DNA from: Pythium myriotylum
Taxonomy: Eukaryota; Oomycota; Peronosporomycetes; Pythiales; Pythiaceae
Direction of reading: 5' to 3'
Length of the DNA: 64,000 nt
NCBI GenBank assembly: GCA_023091665.1
Contig: JALJCQ010000009.1
Span: forward strand, 1,984,001-2,048,000
Shown here: piece after piece, positions 12,859 through 26,613 of the stretch
Layout of the letters: every line of letters begins with the position of its first letter
Position numbering within the stretch: the first letter of the stretch is position 1
The notes under the pieces: model-generated
The model's database searches: none
The model's input: only the letters and a program-made list of their open reading frames with translations
What the model was told of the DNA's origin: nothing
Program-made: the position numbers and the translations under genes

Positions 12859-13652
12859 TTCTTTTGCAAAACACACCGCGTCCGTCAATGGCGGGATGCA
12901 CGGACACACGGACACCAACACTCGTCCATTCTCTTTGCTGTTGCTATCGACAGCGCTGGGGCGATGTCGTCTCACGTGGACCTCGCGGCACGCACTCGTC
13001 GCGGTGGACGTCGTCGTTTGTCTCGGATACGACTGTCGCAGCGGCAGTGGCAACGACTCTGGCGACATTTTGCTCTCTCTCTCTCTCTCTCTCTCTGCGT
13101 GTGTGAGTTGGTGTGTTGGTGTGTGTGTCCCCTCATGTCGGTGAGCTCCCCCGTCGTAAACTTGCCTGTTGGTGTAGGGGAGGAAGAAGTGCAGGTGGCG
13201 TGGGAAGACGCGTCGCAGTGGGGGTTGACATCGTGGGAGGAGAGGGAGGGAAAGAGAGAGGGAAGGGGCGAGTGCGCCAAGGAGGACGGCTGCCCTTGTC
13301 GGTGCCTTCTCGCCGTACGCATCACCGTGCCCTCGCCTAACCTCGTGGGTTCGATGTGGAGTGACATCGTCCCTGGACGACCGGCCCCGCCCACACGGCT
13401 GGCTGGGTCGGTTGCGAAACTCTTCGTTCCTGGCTGCGCTGGTATGCGGGTGCTGTTCCCGCCACCTGTGTGTGTGTGTGTGTGTGTGTGTTGGTTCGTA
13501 CTCGTGGGTTGTGGAGGTCGCGAGGGGTGGTGTCGGTGGCCTGGTGTTGATGTATAGGTCGTGTATGTTCATTTTACTCGTGAGTTGGTTGCGCGCGCGG
13601 CGTGTATAGTGCGAGTATGCGATTGTGTGGGCGGTAAGTATCGTTTTGAAGC

Positions 13653-13724
13653 AGCACTTTGGCGCAGAGGAAGCGTGTTGGGCTCATAACCCAAAGGTCG
13701 TTGGATCGAGACCAACAAGTGCTA
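13653..13724 (+). tRNA. Initiator tRNA-Met (CAT), array copy 14
   Basis: Same sequence as copy 1. Next gene 902 bp on. Confidence 0.95.
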
Positions 13725-13937
13725 TTCTTTTGCAAAACACACCGCGTCCGTCAATGGCGGGATGCACGGACACACGGACACCAACACTCGTCCATTCTCT
13801 TTGCTGTTGCTATCGACAGCGCTGGGGCGATGTCGTCTCACGTGGACCTCGCGGCACGCACTCGTCGCGGTGGACGTCGTCGTTTGTCTCGGATACGACT
13901 GTCGCAGCGGCAGTGGCAACGACTCTGGCGACATTTT

Positions 13938-13990
<53 letters not shown>

Positions 13991-14356
13991 GTGTGTGAGT
14001 TGGTGTGTTGGTGTGTGTGTGTCCCCTCATGTCGGTGAGCTCCCCCGTCGTAAACTTGCCTGTTGGTGTAGGGGAGGAAGAAGTGCAGGTGGCGTGGGAA
14101 GACGCGTCGCAGTGGGGGTTGACATCGTGGGAGGAGAGGGAGGGAAAGAGAGAGGGAAGGGGCGAGTGCGCCAAGGAGGACGGCTGCCCTTGTCGGTGCC
14201 TTCTCGCCGTACGCATCACCGTGCCCTCGCCTAACCTCGTGGGTTCGATGTGGAGTGACATCGTCCCTGGACGACCGGCCCCGCCCACACGGCTGGCTGG
14301 GTCGGTTGCGAAACTCTTCGTTCCTGGCTGCGCTGGTATGCGGGTGCTGTTCCCGC

Positions 14357-14394
<38 letters not shown>

Positions 14395-14554
14395 GGTTCG
14401 TACTCGTGGGTTGTGGAGGTCGCGAGGGGTGGTGTCGGTGGCCTGGTGTTGATGTATAGGTCGTGTATGTTCATTTTACTCGTGAGTTGGTTGCGCGCGC
14501 GGCGTGTATAGTGCGAGTATGCGATTGTGTGGGCGGTAAGTATCGTTTTGAAGC

Positions 14555-14626
14555 AGCACTTTGGCGCAGAGGAAGCGTGTTGGGCTCATAACCCAAAGGT
14601 CGTTGGATCGAGACCAACAAGTGCTA
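14555..14626 (+). tRNA. Initiator tRNA-Met (CAT), array copy 15
   Basis: Same sequence as copy 1. Next gene 886 bp on, with a minimal (TG)12 tract between. Confidence 0.95.
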
Positions 14627-14839
14627 TTCTTTTGCAAAACACACCGCGTCCGTCAATGGCGGGATGCACGGACACACGGACACCAACACTCGTCCATTCT
14701 CTTTGCTGTTGCTATCGACAGCGCTGGGGCGATGTCGTCTCACGTGGACCTCGCGGCACGCACTCGTCGCGGTGGACGTCGTCGTTTGTCTCGGATACGA
14801 CTGTCGCAGCGGCAGTGGCAACGACTCTGGCGACATTTT

Positions 14840-14884
<45 letters not shown>

Positions 14885-15440
14885 GTGTGTGAGTTGGTGT
14901 GTTGGTGTGTGTGTGTCCCCTCATGTCGGTGAGCTCCCCCGTCGTAAACTTGCCTGTTGGTGTAGGGGAGGAAGAAGTGCAGGTGGCGTGGGAAGACGCG
15001 TCGCAGTGGGGGTTGACATCGTGGGAGGAGAGGGAGGGAAAGAGAGAGGGAAGGGGCGAGTGCGCCAAGGAGGACGGCTGCCCTTGTCGGTGCCTTCTCG
15101 CCGTACGCATCACCGTGCCCTCGCCTAACCTCGTGGGTTCGATGTGGAGTGACATCGTCCCTGGACGACCGGCCCCGCCCACACGGCTGGCTGGGTCGGT
15201 TGCGAAACTCTTCGTTCCTGGCTGCGCTGGTATGCGGGTGCTGTTCCCGCCACCTGTGTGTGTGTGTGTGTGTGTGTGTTGGTTCGTACTCGTGGGTTGT
15301 GGAGGTCGCGAGGGGTGGTGTCGGTGGCCTGGTGTTGATGTATAGGTCGTGTATGTTCATTTTACTCGTGAGTTGGTTGCGCGCGCGGCGTGTATAGTGC
15401 GAGTATGCGATTGTGTGGGCGGTAAGTATCGTTTTGAAGC

Positions 15441-15512
15441 AGCACTTTGGCGCAGAGGAAGCGTGTTGGGCTCATAACCCAAAGGTCGTTGGATCGAGAC
15501 CAACAAGTGCTA
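15441..15512 (+). tRNA. Initiator tRNA-Met (CAT), array copy 16
   Basis: Same sequence as copy 1. Next gene 904 bp on. Confidence 0.95.
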
Positions 15513-15725
15513 TTCTTTTGCAAAACACACCGCGTCCGTCAATGGCGGGATGCACGGACACACGGACACCAACACTCGTCCATTCTCTTTGCTGTTGCTA
15601 TCGACAGCGCTGGGGCGATGTCGTCTCACGTGGACCTCGCGGCACGCACTCGTCGCGGTGGACGTCGTCGTTTGTCTCGGATACGACTGTCGCAGCGGCA
15701 GTGGCAACGACTCTGGCGACATTTT

Positions 15726-15782
<57 letters not shown>

Positions 15783-16146
15783 GTGTGTGAGTTGGTGTGT
15801 TGGTGTGTGTGTCCCCTCATGTCGGTGAGCTCCCCCGTCGTAAACTTGCCTGTTGGTGTAGGGGAGGAAGAAGTGCAGGTGGCGTGGGAAGACGCGTCGC
15901 AGTGGGGGTTGACATCGTGGGAGGAGAGGGAGGGAAAGAGAGAGGGAAGGGGCGAGTGCGCCAAGGAGGACGGCTGCCCTTGTCGGTGCCTTCTCGCCGT
16001 ACGCATCACCGTGCCCTCGCCTAACCTCGTGGGTTCGATGTGGAGTGACATCGTCCCTGGACGACCGGCCCCGCCCACACGGCTGGCTGGGTCGGTTGCG
16101 AAACTCTTCGTTCCTGGCTGCGCTGGTATGCGGGTGCTGTTCCCGC

Positions 16147-16184
<38 letters not shown>

Positions 16185-16344
16185 GGTTCGTACTCGTGGG
16201 TTGTGGAGGTCGCGAGGGGTGGTGTCGGTGGCCTGGTGTTGATGTATAGGTCGTGTATGTTCATTTTACTCGTGAGTTGGTTGCGCGCGCGGCGTGTATA
16301 GTGCGAGTATGCGATTGTGTGGGCGGTAAGTATCGTTTTGAAGC

Positions 16345-16416
16345 AGCACTTTGGCGCAGAGGAAGCGTGTTGGGCTCATAACCCAAAGGTCGTTGGATCG
16401 AGACCAACAAGTGCTA
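16345..16416 (+). tRNA. Initiator tRNA-Met (CAT), array copy 17
   Basis: Same sequence as copy 1. Next gene 942 bp on. Confidence 0.95.
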
Positions 16417-16629
16417 TTCTTTTGCAAAACACACCGCGTCCGTCAATGGCGGGATGCACGGACACACGGACACCAACACTCGTCCATTCTCTTTGCTGTT
16501 GCTATCGACAGCGCTGGGGCGATGTCGTCTCACGTGGACCTCGCGGCACGCACTCGTCGCGGTGGACGTCGTCGTTTGTCTCGGATACGACTGTCGCAGC
16601 GGCAGTGGCAACGACTCTGGCGACATTTT

Positions 16630-16678
<49 letters not shown>

Positions 16679-17042
16679 GTGTGTGAGTTGGTGTGTTGGT
16701 GTGTGTGTCCCCTCATGTCGGTGAGCTCCCCCGTCGTAAACTTGCCTGTTGGTGTAGGGGAGGAAGAAGTGCAGGTGGCGTGGGAAGACGCGTCGCAGTG
16801 GGGGTTGACATCGTGGGAGGAGAGGGAGGGAAAGAGAGAGGGAAGGGGCGAGTGCGCCAAGGAGGACGGCTGCCCTTGTCGGTGCCTTCTCGCCGTACGC
16901 ATCACCGTGCCCTCGCCTAACCTCGTGGGTTCGATGTGGAGTGACATCGTCCCTGGACGACCGGCCCCGCCCACACGGCTGGCTGGGTCGGTTGCGAAAC
17001 TCTTCGTTCCTGGCTGCGCTGGTATGCGGGTGCTGTTCCCGC

Positions 17043-17126
<84 letters not shown>

Positions 17127-17286
17127 GGTTCGTACTCGTGGGTTGTGGAGGTCGCGAGGGGTGGTGTCGGTGGCCTGGTGTTGATGTATAGGTTGTGTAT
17201 GTTCATTTTACTCGTGAGTTGGTTGCGCGCGCGGCGTGTATAGTGCGAGTATGCGATTGTGTGGGCGGTAAGTATCGTTTTGAAGC

Positions 17287-17358
17287 AGCACTTTGGCGCA
17301 GAGGAAGCGTGTTGGGCTCATAACCCAAAGGTCGTTGGATCGAGACCAACAAGTGCTA
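17287..17358 (+). tRNA. Initiator tRNA-Met (CAT), array copy 18
   Basis: Same sequence as copy 1. It is the first of five consecutive copies (18-22) with the upstream GGTTGTG allele. Next gene 930 bp on. Confidence 0.95.
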
Positions 17359-17571
17359 TTCTTTTGCAAAACACACCGCGTCCGTCAATGGCGGGATGCA
17401 CGGACACACGGACACCAACACTCGTCCATTCTCTTTGCTGTTGCTATCGACAGCGCTGGGGCGATGTCGTCTCACGTGGACCTCGCGGCACGCACTCGTC
17501 GCGGTGGACGTCGTCGTTTGTCTCGGATACGACTGTCGCAGCGGCAGTGGCAACGACTCTGGCGACATTTT

Positions 17572-17618
<47 letters not shown>

Positions 17619-17984
17619 GTGTGTGAGTTGGTGTGTTGGTGTGTGTGTGTCCCCTCATGTCGGTGAGCTCCCCCGTCGTAAACTTGCCTGTTGGTGTAGG
17701 GGAGGAAGAAGTGCAGGTGGCGTGGGAAGACGCGTCGCAGTGGGGGTTGACATCGTGGGAGGAGAGGGAGGGAAAGAGAGAGGGAAGGGGCGAGTGCGCC
17801 AAGGAGGACGGCTGCCCTTGTCGGTGCCTTCTCGCCGTACGCATCACCGTGCCCTCGCCTAACCTCGTGGGTTCGATGTGGAGTGACATCGTCCCTGGAC
17901 GACCGGCCCCGCCCACACGGCTGGCTGGGTCGGTTGCGAAACTCTTCGTTCCTGGCTGCGCTGGTATGCGGGTGCTGTTCCCGC

Positions 17985-18056
<72 letters not shown>

Positions 18057-18216
18057 GGTTCGTACTCGTGGGTTGTGGAGGTCGCGAGGGGTGGTGTCGG
18101 TGGCCTGGTGTTGATGTATAGGTTGTGTATGTTCATTTTACTCGTGAGTTGGTTGCGCGCGCGGCGTGTATAGTGCGAGTATGCGATTGTGTGGGCGGTA
18201 AGTATCGTTTTGAAGC

Positions 18217-18288
18217 AGCACTTTGGCGCAGAGGAAGCGTGTTGGGCTCATAACCCAAAGGTCGTTGGATCGAGACCAACAAGTGCTA
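18217..18288 (+). tRNA. Initiator tRNA-Met (CAT), array copy 19
   Basis: Same sequence as copy 1. It is followed by a minimal (CT)12 tract at 18,503-18,526. Next gene 876 bp on. Confidence 0.95.
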
Positions 18289-18894
18289 TTCTTTTGCAAA
18301 ACACACCGCGTCCGTCAATGGCGGGATGCACGGACACACGGACACCAACACTCGTCCATTCTCTTTGCTGTTGCTATCGACAGCGCTGGGGCGATGTCGT
18401 CTCACGTGGACCTCGCGGCACGCACTCGTCGCGGTGGACGTCGTCGTTTGTCTCGGATACGACTGTCGCAGCGGCAGTGGCAACGACTCTGGCGACATTT
18501 TGCTCTCTCTCTCTCTCTCTCTCTCTGCGTGTGTGAGTTGGTGTGTTGGTGTGTGTGTGTCCCCTCATGTCGGTGAGCTCCCCCGTCGTAAACTTGCCTG
18601 TTGGTGTAGGGGAGGAAGAAGTGCAGGTGGCGTGGGAAGACGCGTCGCAGTGGGGGTTGACATCGTGGGAGGAGAGGGAGGGAAAGAGAGAGGGAAGGGG
18701 CGAGTGCGCCAAGGAGGACGGCTGCCCTTGTCGGTGCCTTCTCGCCGTACGCATCACCGTGCCCTCGCCTAACCTCGTGGGTTCGATGTGGAGTGACATC
18801 GTCCCTGGACGACCGGCCCCGCCCACACGGCTGGCTGGGTCGGTTGCGAAACTCTTCGTTCCTGGCTGCGCTGGTATGCGGGTGCTGTTCCCGC

Positions 18895-18932
<38 letters not shown>

Positions 18933-19092
18933 GGTTCGTACTCGTGGGTTGTGGAGGTCGCGAGGGGTGGTGTCGGTGGCCTGGTGTTGATGTATAGGTT
19001 GTGTATGTTCATTTTACTCGTGAGTTGGTTGCGCGCGCGGCGTGTATAGTGCGAGTATGCGATTGTGTGGGCGGTAAGTATCGTTTTGAAGC

Positions 19093-19164
19093 AGCACTTT
19101 GGCGCAGAGGAAGCGTGTTGGGCTCATAACCCAAAGGTCGTTGGATCGAGACCAACAAGTGCTA
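19093..19164 (+). tRNA. Initiator tRNA-Met (CAT), array copy 20
   Basis: Same sequence as copy 1. Next gene 948 bp on. Confidence 0.95.
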
Positions 19165-19377
19165 TTCTTTTGCAAAACACACCGCGTCCGTCAATGGCGG
19201 GATGCACGGACACACGGACACCAACACTCGTCCATTCTCTTTGCTGTTGCTATCGACAGCGCTGGGGCGATGTCGTCTCACGTGGACCTCGCGGCACGCA
19301 CTCGTCGCGGTGGACGTCGTCGTTTGTCTCGGATACGACTGTCGCAGCGGCAGTGGCAACGACTCTGGCGACATTTT

Positions 19378-19422
<45 letters not shown>

Positions 19423-19788
19423 GTGTGTGAGTTGGTGTGTTGGTGTGTGTGTGTCCCCTCATGTCGGTGAGCTCCCCCGTCGTAAACTTGCCTGTTGGTG
19501 TAGGGGAGGAAGAAGTGCAGGTGGCGTGGGAAGACGCGTCGCAGTGGGGGTTGACATCGTGGGAGGAGAGGGAGGGAAAGAGAGAGGGAAGGGGCGAGTG
19601 CGCCAAGGAGGACGGCTGCCCTTGTCGGTGCCTTCTCGCCGTACGCATCACCGTGCCCTCGCCTAACCTCGTGGGTTCGATGTGGAGTGACATCGTCCCT
19701 GGACGACCGGCCCCGCCCACACGGCTGGCTGGGTCGGTTGCGAAACTCTTCGTTCCTGGCTGCGCTGGTATGCGGGTGCTGTTCCCGC

Positions 19789-19879
<91 letters not shown>

Positions 19880-20040
19880 TGGTTCGTACTCGTGGGTTGT
19901 GGAGGTCGCGAGGGGTGGTGTCGGTGGCCTGGTGTTGATGTATAGGTTGTGTATGTTCATTTTACTCGTGAGTTGGTTGCGCGCGCGGCGTGTATAGTGC
20001 GAGTATGCGATTGTGTGGGCGGTAAGTATCGTTTTGAAGC

Positions 20041-20112
20041 AGCACTTTGGCGCAGAGGAAGCGTGTTGGGCTCATAACCCAAAGGTCGTTGGATCGAGAC
20101 CAACAAGTGCTA
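20041..20112 (+). tRNA. Initiator tRNA-Met (CAT), array copy 21
   Basis: Same sequence as copy 1. The upstream (TG)n tract has the TATG interruption near 19,852, as before copy 1. Next gene 934 bp on. Confidence 0.95.
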
Positions 20113-20718
20113 TTCTTTTGCAAAACACACCGCGTCCGTCAATGGCGGGATGCACGGACACACGGACACCAACACTCGTCCATTCTCTTTGCTGTTGCTA
20201 TCGACAGCGCTGGGGCGATGTCGTCTCACGTGGACCTCGCGGCACGCACTCGTCGCGGTGGACGTCGTCGTTTGTCTCGGATACGACTGTCGCAGCGGCA
20301 GTGGCAACGACTCTGGCGACATTTTGCTCTCTCTCTCTCTCTCTCTCTCTGCGTGTGTGAGTTGGTGTGTTGGTGTGTGTGTGTCCCCTCATGTCGGTGA
20401 GCTCCCCCGTCGTAAACTTGCCTGTTGGTGTAGGGGAGGAAGAAGTGCAGGTGGCGTGGGAAGACGCGTCGCAGTGGGGGTTGACATCGTGGGAGGAGAG
20501 GGAGGGAAAGAGAGAGGGAAGGGGCGAGTGCGCCAAGGAGGACGGCTGCCCTTGTCGGTGCCTTCTCGCCGTACGCATCACCGTGCCCTCGCCTAACCTC
20601 GTGGGTTCGATGTGGAGTGACATCGTCCCTGGACGACCGGCCCCGCCCACACGGCTGGCTGGGTCGGTTGCGAAACTCTTCGTTCCTGGCTGCGCTGGTA
20701 TGCGGGTGCTGTTCCCGC

Positions 20719-20794
<76 letters not shown>

Positions 20795-20974
20795 TGTGTG
20801 TGTGTGTGTGTGTTGGTTCGTACTCGTGGGTTGTGGAGGTCGCGAGGGGTGGTGTCGGTGGCCTGGTGTTGATGTATAGGTTGTGTATGTTCATTTTACT
20901 CGTGAGTTGGTTGCGCGCGCGGCGTGTATAGTGCGAGTATGCGATTGTGTGGGCGGTAAGTATCGTTTTGAAGC

Positions 20975-21046
20975 AGCACTTTGGCGCAGAGGAAGCGTGT
21001 TGGGCTCATAACCCAAAGGTCGTTGGATCGAGACCAACAAGTGCTA
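20975..21046 (+). tRNA. Initiator tRNA-Met (CAT), array copy 22
   Basis: Same sequence as copy 1. The spacer to copy 23 (2,091 bp) contains the second LTR-like insertion, mirroring copy 2. Confidence 0.95.
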
Positions 21047-21649
21047 TTCTTTTGCAAAACACACCGCGTCCGTCAATGGCGGGATGCACGGACACACGGA
21101 CACCAACACTCGTCCATTCTCTTTGCTGTTGCTATCGACAGCGCTGGGGCGATGTCGTCTCACGTGGACCTCGCGGCACGCACTCGTCGCGGTGGACGTC
21201 GTCGTTTGTCTCGGATACGACTGTCGCAGCGGCAGTGGCAACGACTCTGGCGACATTTTGCTCTCTCTCTCTCTCTCTCTCTCTCTGCGTGTGTGAGTTG
21301 GTGTGTTGGTGTGTGTGTCCCCTCATGTCGGTGAGCTCCCCCGTCGTAAACTTGCCTGTTGGTGTAGGGGAGGAAGAAGTGCAGGTGGCGTGGGAAGACG
21401 CGTCGCAGTGGGGGTTGACATCGTGGGAGGAGAGGGAGGGAAAGAGAGAGGGAAGGGGCGAGTGCGCCAAGGAGGACGGCTGCCCTTGTCGGTGCCTTCT
21501 CGCCGTACGCATCACCGTGCCCTCGCCTAACCTCGTGGGTTCGATGTGGAGTGACATCGTCCCTGGACGACCGGCCCCGCCCACACGGCTGGCTGGGTCG
21601 GTTGCGAAACTCTTCGTTCCTGGCTGCGCTGGTATGCGGGTGCTGTTCC

Positions 21650-22854
21650 TGTGGTGTAGCGGCAGCAAAATTACTCTTGCTGGGCGCTTCCCACGTCAGC
21701 GTCTGTGCAGGATTCGGTAACAACCGCACCCTGGACACAAACGCCCCAGTTCTTTGGTCTTGTACCCGTTCTGGGACCGTGGACTCGAGATCCCGCGTTG
21801 CAAGCGCGGAGAAGACAAGATCCGTTGAGCCTTGAGCGGAAGAGACGCGCCGCAGCGATTACACGTGGCCTGGATCCGGTGCGTAGCACGACCGGCAGGA
21901 CTTGACACGGGATCCGCGCCGCGAGGCTTGGATCCGACCTTGAAAACGACCTTGACCTTCCCACAGTGTCTCGGGACACTGGAACTTTAACGTGGGCTGC
22001 TTGCCACCCACGGGACTTGCGGGTTGAAGCTGCACGAGGCGGGGGGCGCGCTGGGTTCTCCTGACCTTGACCGCAGCTGACGCGTGCCTCTGACCTTCCC
22101 TCTTGTTCGCCGCTTGGTCCGGGGACTTGAGCTTGAGGGGGGAAAATCGCAACTTGTTTGTTATCGGTCAGACACGTGTCCGGACCCAACTTATGTGGTC
22201 CACATAAATCCGGTTTTAACCCCGGATCCGGGTGTTCCACACAAAATCAGACCATGAGACACGAGATCCAGCACCTAGCCTACGCCTACTACCTGTACCC
22301 TACATATTAGCCTAATTAGCCTAGTCTAGCTTAAACTTCGCCTTTCCTTCTGAGACTCGGGACCCCACTCAAGCATCAAGCTCCAACAAGTAACAAGACT
22401 CATCGAAGCCCTGGGCTTTTCCAACAGTCAAGTCGAAGAGGCCTCGCATTAAAAACACCAAGCCCCCTCCCCATCTTCCACAATATTGGGGATTTTAGCT
22501 GCCAACAACGGTGCGCTGTATTACCCAGTATTACAAGATAGTAATATTTTACCCGGGAAGTATTACTCAAGGCATTTCGGTATATACTCAAGTCAAGTCA
22601 AGGACAATATTTGATAGCAAATTATTGCAATTATATTACGCCCCATACATTTTAGCTAGAAAAGCAGATTGAGAAGTCACACCCCCCTAAGTGTAATGGA
22701 ATTTATTTATCTGAGACTCGGGACCCACAATGAGGGACATTAGGGCCCTCTGGATCCCTAACCGGAGCTCCTGCGGGACAGTCTAACCATCGGATCCACA
22801 GGGTAGACGGTGGTGAGAGACCGCGGCCTCTCTCCTTCAATCCACACCACCAAA
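21650..22854. mobile_element. Solo-LTR-like insertion in array spacer, copy B
   Basis: This is the same 1,205-bp element as at 2,213, at the same base of the unit, with the same TTCC duplication and offset by exactly 19,437 bp at both ends. I saw no difference between the copies on reading. Identical position and flanks mean that copies A and B come from one insertion later copied with its host unit, not from two integrations. The TCTGAGACTCGGGACCC direct repeat recurs inside. Confidence 0.6.
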
Positions 22855-22861
22855 TTCCCGC

Positions 22862-22905
<44 letters not shown>

Positions 22906-23065
22906 GGTTCGTACTCGTGGGTTGTGGAGGTCGCGAGGGGTGGTGTCAGTGGCCTGGTGTTGATGTATAGGTCGTGTATGTTCATTTTACTCGTGAGTTG
23001 GTTGCGCGCGCGGCGTGTATAGTGCGAGTATGCGATTGTGTGGGCGGTAAGTATCGTTTTGAAGC

Positions 23066-23137
23066 AGCACTTTGGCGCAGAGGAAGCGTGTTGGGCTCAT
23101 AACCCAAAGGTCGTTGGATCGAGACCAACAAGTGCTA
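23066..23137 (+). tRNA. Initiator tRNA-Met (CAT), array copy 23
   Basis: Same sequence as copy 1. The upstream flank has GTCAGTGG (A at 22,948), shared with copies 3 and 24. Next gene 920 bp on. Confidence 0.95.
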
Positions 23138-23743
23138 TTCTTTTGCAAAACACACCGCGTCCGTCAATGGCGGGATGCACGGACACACGGACACCAACAC
23201 TCGTCCATTCTCTTTGCTGTTGCTATCGACAGCGCTGGGGCGATGTCGTCTCACGTGGACCTCGCGGCACGCACTCGTCGCGGTGGACGTCGTCGTTTGT
23301 CTCGGATACGACTGTCGCAGCGGCAGTGGCAACGACTCTGGCGACATTTTGCTCTCTCTCTCTCTCTCTCTCTCTGCGTGTGTGAGTTGGTGTGTTGGTG
23401 TGTGTGTGTCCCCTCATGTCGGTGAGCTCCCCCGTCGTAAACTTGCCTGTTGGTGTAGGGGAGGAAGAAGTGCAGGTGGCGTGGGAAGACGCGTCGCAGT
23501 GGGGGTTGACATCGTGGGAGGAGAGGGAGGGAAAGAGAGAGGGAAGGGGCGAGTGCGCCAAGGAGGACGGCTGCCCTTGTCGGTGCCTTCTCGCCGTACG
23601 CATCACCGTGCCCTCGCCTAACCTCGTGGGTTCGATGTGGAGTGACATCGTCCCTGGACGACCGGCCCCGCCCACACGGCTGGCTGGGTCGGTTGCGAAA
23701 CTCTTCGTTCCTGGCTGCGCTGGTATGCGGGTGCTGTTCCCGC

Positions 23744-23825
<82 letters not shown>

Positions 23826-23985
23826 GGTTCGTACTCGTGGGTTGTGGAGGTCGCGAGGGGTGGTGTCAGTGGCCTGGTGTTGATGTATAGGTCGTGTATG
23901 TTCATTTTACTCGTGAGTTGGTTGCGCGCGCGGCGTGTATAGTGCGAGTATGCGATTGTGTGGGCGGTAAGTATCGTTTTGAAGC

Positions 23986-24057
23986 AGCACTTTGGCGCAG
24001 AGGAAGCGTGTTGGGCTCATAACCCAAAGGTCGTTGGATCGAGACCAACAAGTGCTA
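23986..24057 (+). tRNA. Initiator tRNA-Met (CAT), array copy 24
   Basis: Same sequence as copy 1. It is followed by the longest (CT) tract of the array, 47 repeats at 24,272-24,365. Next gene 970 bp on. Confidence 0.95.
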
Positions 24058-24270
24058 TTCTTTTGCAAAACACACCGCGTCCGTCAATGGCGGGATGCAC
24101 GGACACACGGACACCAACACTCGTCCATTCTCTTTGCTGTTGCTATCGACAGCGCTGGGGCGATGTCGTCTCACGTGGACCTCGCGGCACGCACTCGTCG
24201 CGGTGGACGTCGTCGTTTGTCTCGGATACGACTGTCGCAGCGGCAGTGGCAACGACTCTGGCGACATTTT

Positions 24271-24367
<97 letters not shown>

Positions 24368-24733
24368 GTGTGTGAGTTGGTGTGTTGGTGTGTGTGTGTC
24401 CCCTCATGTCGGTGAGCTCCCCCGTCGTAAACTTGCCTGTTGGTGTAGGGGAGGAAGAAGTGCAGGTGGCGTGGGAAGACGCGTCGCAGTGGGGGTTGAC
24501 ATCGTGGGAGGAGAGGGAGGGAAAGAGAGAGGGAAGGGGCGAGTGCGCCAAGGAGGACGGCTGCCCTTGTCGGTGCCTTCTCGCCGTACGCATCACCGTG
24601 CCCTCGCCTAACCTCGTGGGTTCGATGTGGAGTGACATCGTCCCTGGACGACCGGCCCCGCCCACACGGCTGGCTGGGTCGGTTGCGAAACTCTTCGTTC
24701 CTGGCTGCGCTGGTATGCGGGTGCTGTTCCCGC

Positions 24734-24795
<62 letters not shown>

Positions 24796-24955
24796 GGTTC
24801 GTACTCGTGGGTTGTGGAGGTCGCGAGGGGTGGTGTCGGTGGCCTGGTGTTGATGTATAGGTCGTGTATGTTCATTTTACTCGTGAGTTGGTTGCGCGCG
24901 CGGCGTGTATAGTGCGAGTATGCGATTGTGTGGGCGGTAAGTATCGTTTTGAAGC

Positions 24956-25027
24956 AGCACTTTGGCGCAGAGGAAGCGTGTTGGGCTCATAACCCAAAGG
25001 TCGTTGGATCGAGACCAACAAGTGCTA
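24956..25027 (+). tRNA. Initiator tRNA-Met (CAT), array copy 25
   Basis: Same sequence as copy 1. The spacer after it has the GACGTC allele (25,535) plus the TATG interruption. Next gene 918 bp on. Confidence 0.95.
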
Positions 25028-25631
25028 TTCTTTTGCAAAACACACCGCGTCCGTCAATGGCGGGATGCACGGACACACGGACACCAACACTCGTCCATTC
25101 TCTTTGCTGTTGCTATCGACAGCGCTGGGGCGATGTCGTCTCACGTGGACCTCGCGGCACGCACTCGTCGCGGTGGACGTCGTCGTTTGTCTCGGATACG
25201 ACTGTCGCAGCGGCAGTGGCAACGACTCTGGCGACATTTTGCTCTCTCTCTCTCTCTCTCTCTCTGCGTGTGTGAGTTGGTGTGTTGGTGTGTGTGTCCC
25301 CTCATGTCGGTGAGCTCCCCCGTCGTAAACTTGCCTGTTGGTGTAGGGGAGGAAGAAGTGCAGGTGGCGTGGGAAGACGCGTCGCAGTGGGGGTTGACAT
25401 CGTGGGAGGAGAGGGAGGGAAAGAGAGAGGGAAGGGGCGAGTGCGCCAAGGAGGACGGCTGCCCTTGTCGGTGCCTTCTCGCCGTACGCATCACCGTGCC
25501 CTCGCCTAACCTCGTGGGTTCGATGTGGAGTGACGTCGTCCCTGGACGACCGGCCCCGCCCACACGGCTGGCTGGGTCGGTTGCGAAACTCTTCGTTCCT
25601 GGCTGCGCTGGTATGCGGGTGCTGTTCCCGC

Positions 25632-25693
<62 letters not shown>

Positions 25694-25873
25694 TGTGTGT
25701 GTGTGTGTGTGTTGGTTCGTACTCGTGGGTTGTGGAGGTCGCGAGGGGTGGTGTCGGTGGCCTGGTGTTGATGTATAGGTCGTGTATGTTCATTTTACTC
25801 GTGAGTTGGTTGCGCGCGCGGCGTGTATAGTGCGAGTATGCGATTGTGTGGGCGGTAAGTATCGTTTTGAAGC

Positions 25874-25945
25874 AGCACTTTGGCGCAGAGGAAGCGTGTT
25901 GGGCTCATAACCCAAAGGTCGTTGGATCGAGACCAACAAGTGCTA
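25874..25945 (+). tRNA. Initiator tRNA-Met (CAT), array copy 26
   Basis: Same sequence as copy 1. The following spacer repeats the GACGTC (26,453) plus TATG haplotype, and unit length is again 918 bp. Confidence 0.95.
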
Positions 25946-26549
25946 TTCTTTTGCAAAACACACCGCGTCCGTCAATGGCGGGATGCACGGACACACGGAC
26001 ACCAACACTCGTCCATTCTCTTTGCTGTTGCTATCGACAGCGCTGGGGCGATGTCGTCTCACGTGGACCTCGCGGCACGCACTCGTCGCGGTGGACGTCG
26101 TCGTTTGTCTCGGATACGACTGTCGCAGCGGCAGTGGCAACGACTCTGGCGACATTTTGCTCTCTCTCTCTCTCTCTCTCTCTGCGTGTGTGAGTTGGTG
26201 TGTTGGTGTGTGTGTCCCCTCATGTCGGTGAGCTCCCCCGTCGTAAACTTGCCTGTTGGTGTAGGGGAGGAAGAAGTGCAGGTGGCGTGGGAAGACGCGT
26301 CGCAGTGGGGGTTGACATCGTGGGAGGAGAGGGAGGGAAAGAGAGAGGGAAGGGGCGAGTGCGCCAAGGAGGACGGCTGCCCTTGTCGGTGCCTTCTCGC
26401 CGTACGCATCACCGTGCCCTCGCCTAACCTCGTGGGTTCGATGTGGAGTGACGTCGTCCCTGGACGACCGGCCCCGCCCACACGGCTGGCTGGGTCGGTT
26501 GCGAAACTCTTCGTTCCTGGCTGCGCTGGTATGCGGGTGCTGTTCCCGC

Positions 26550-26613
<64 letters not shown>

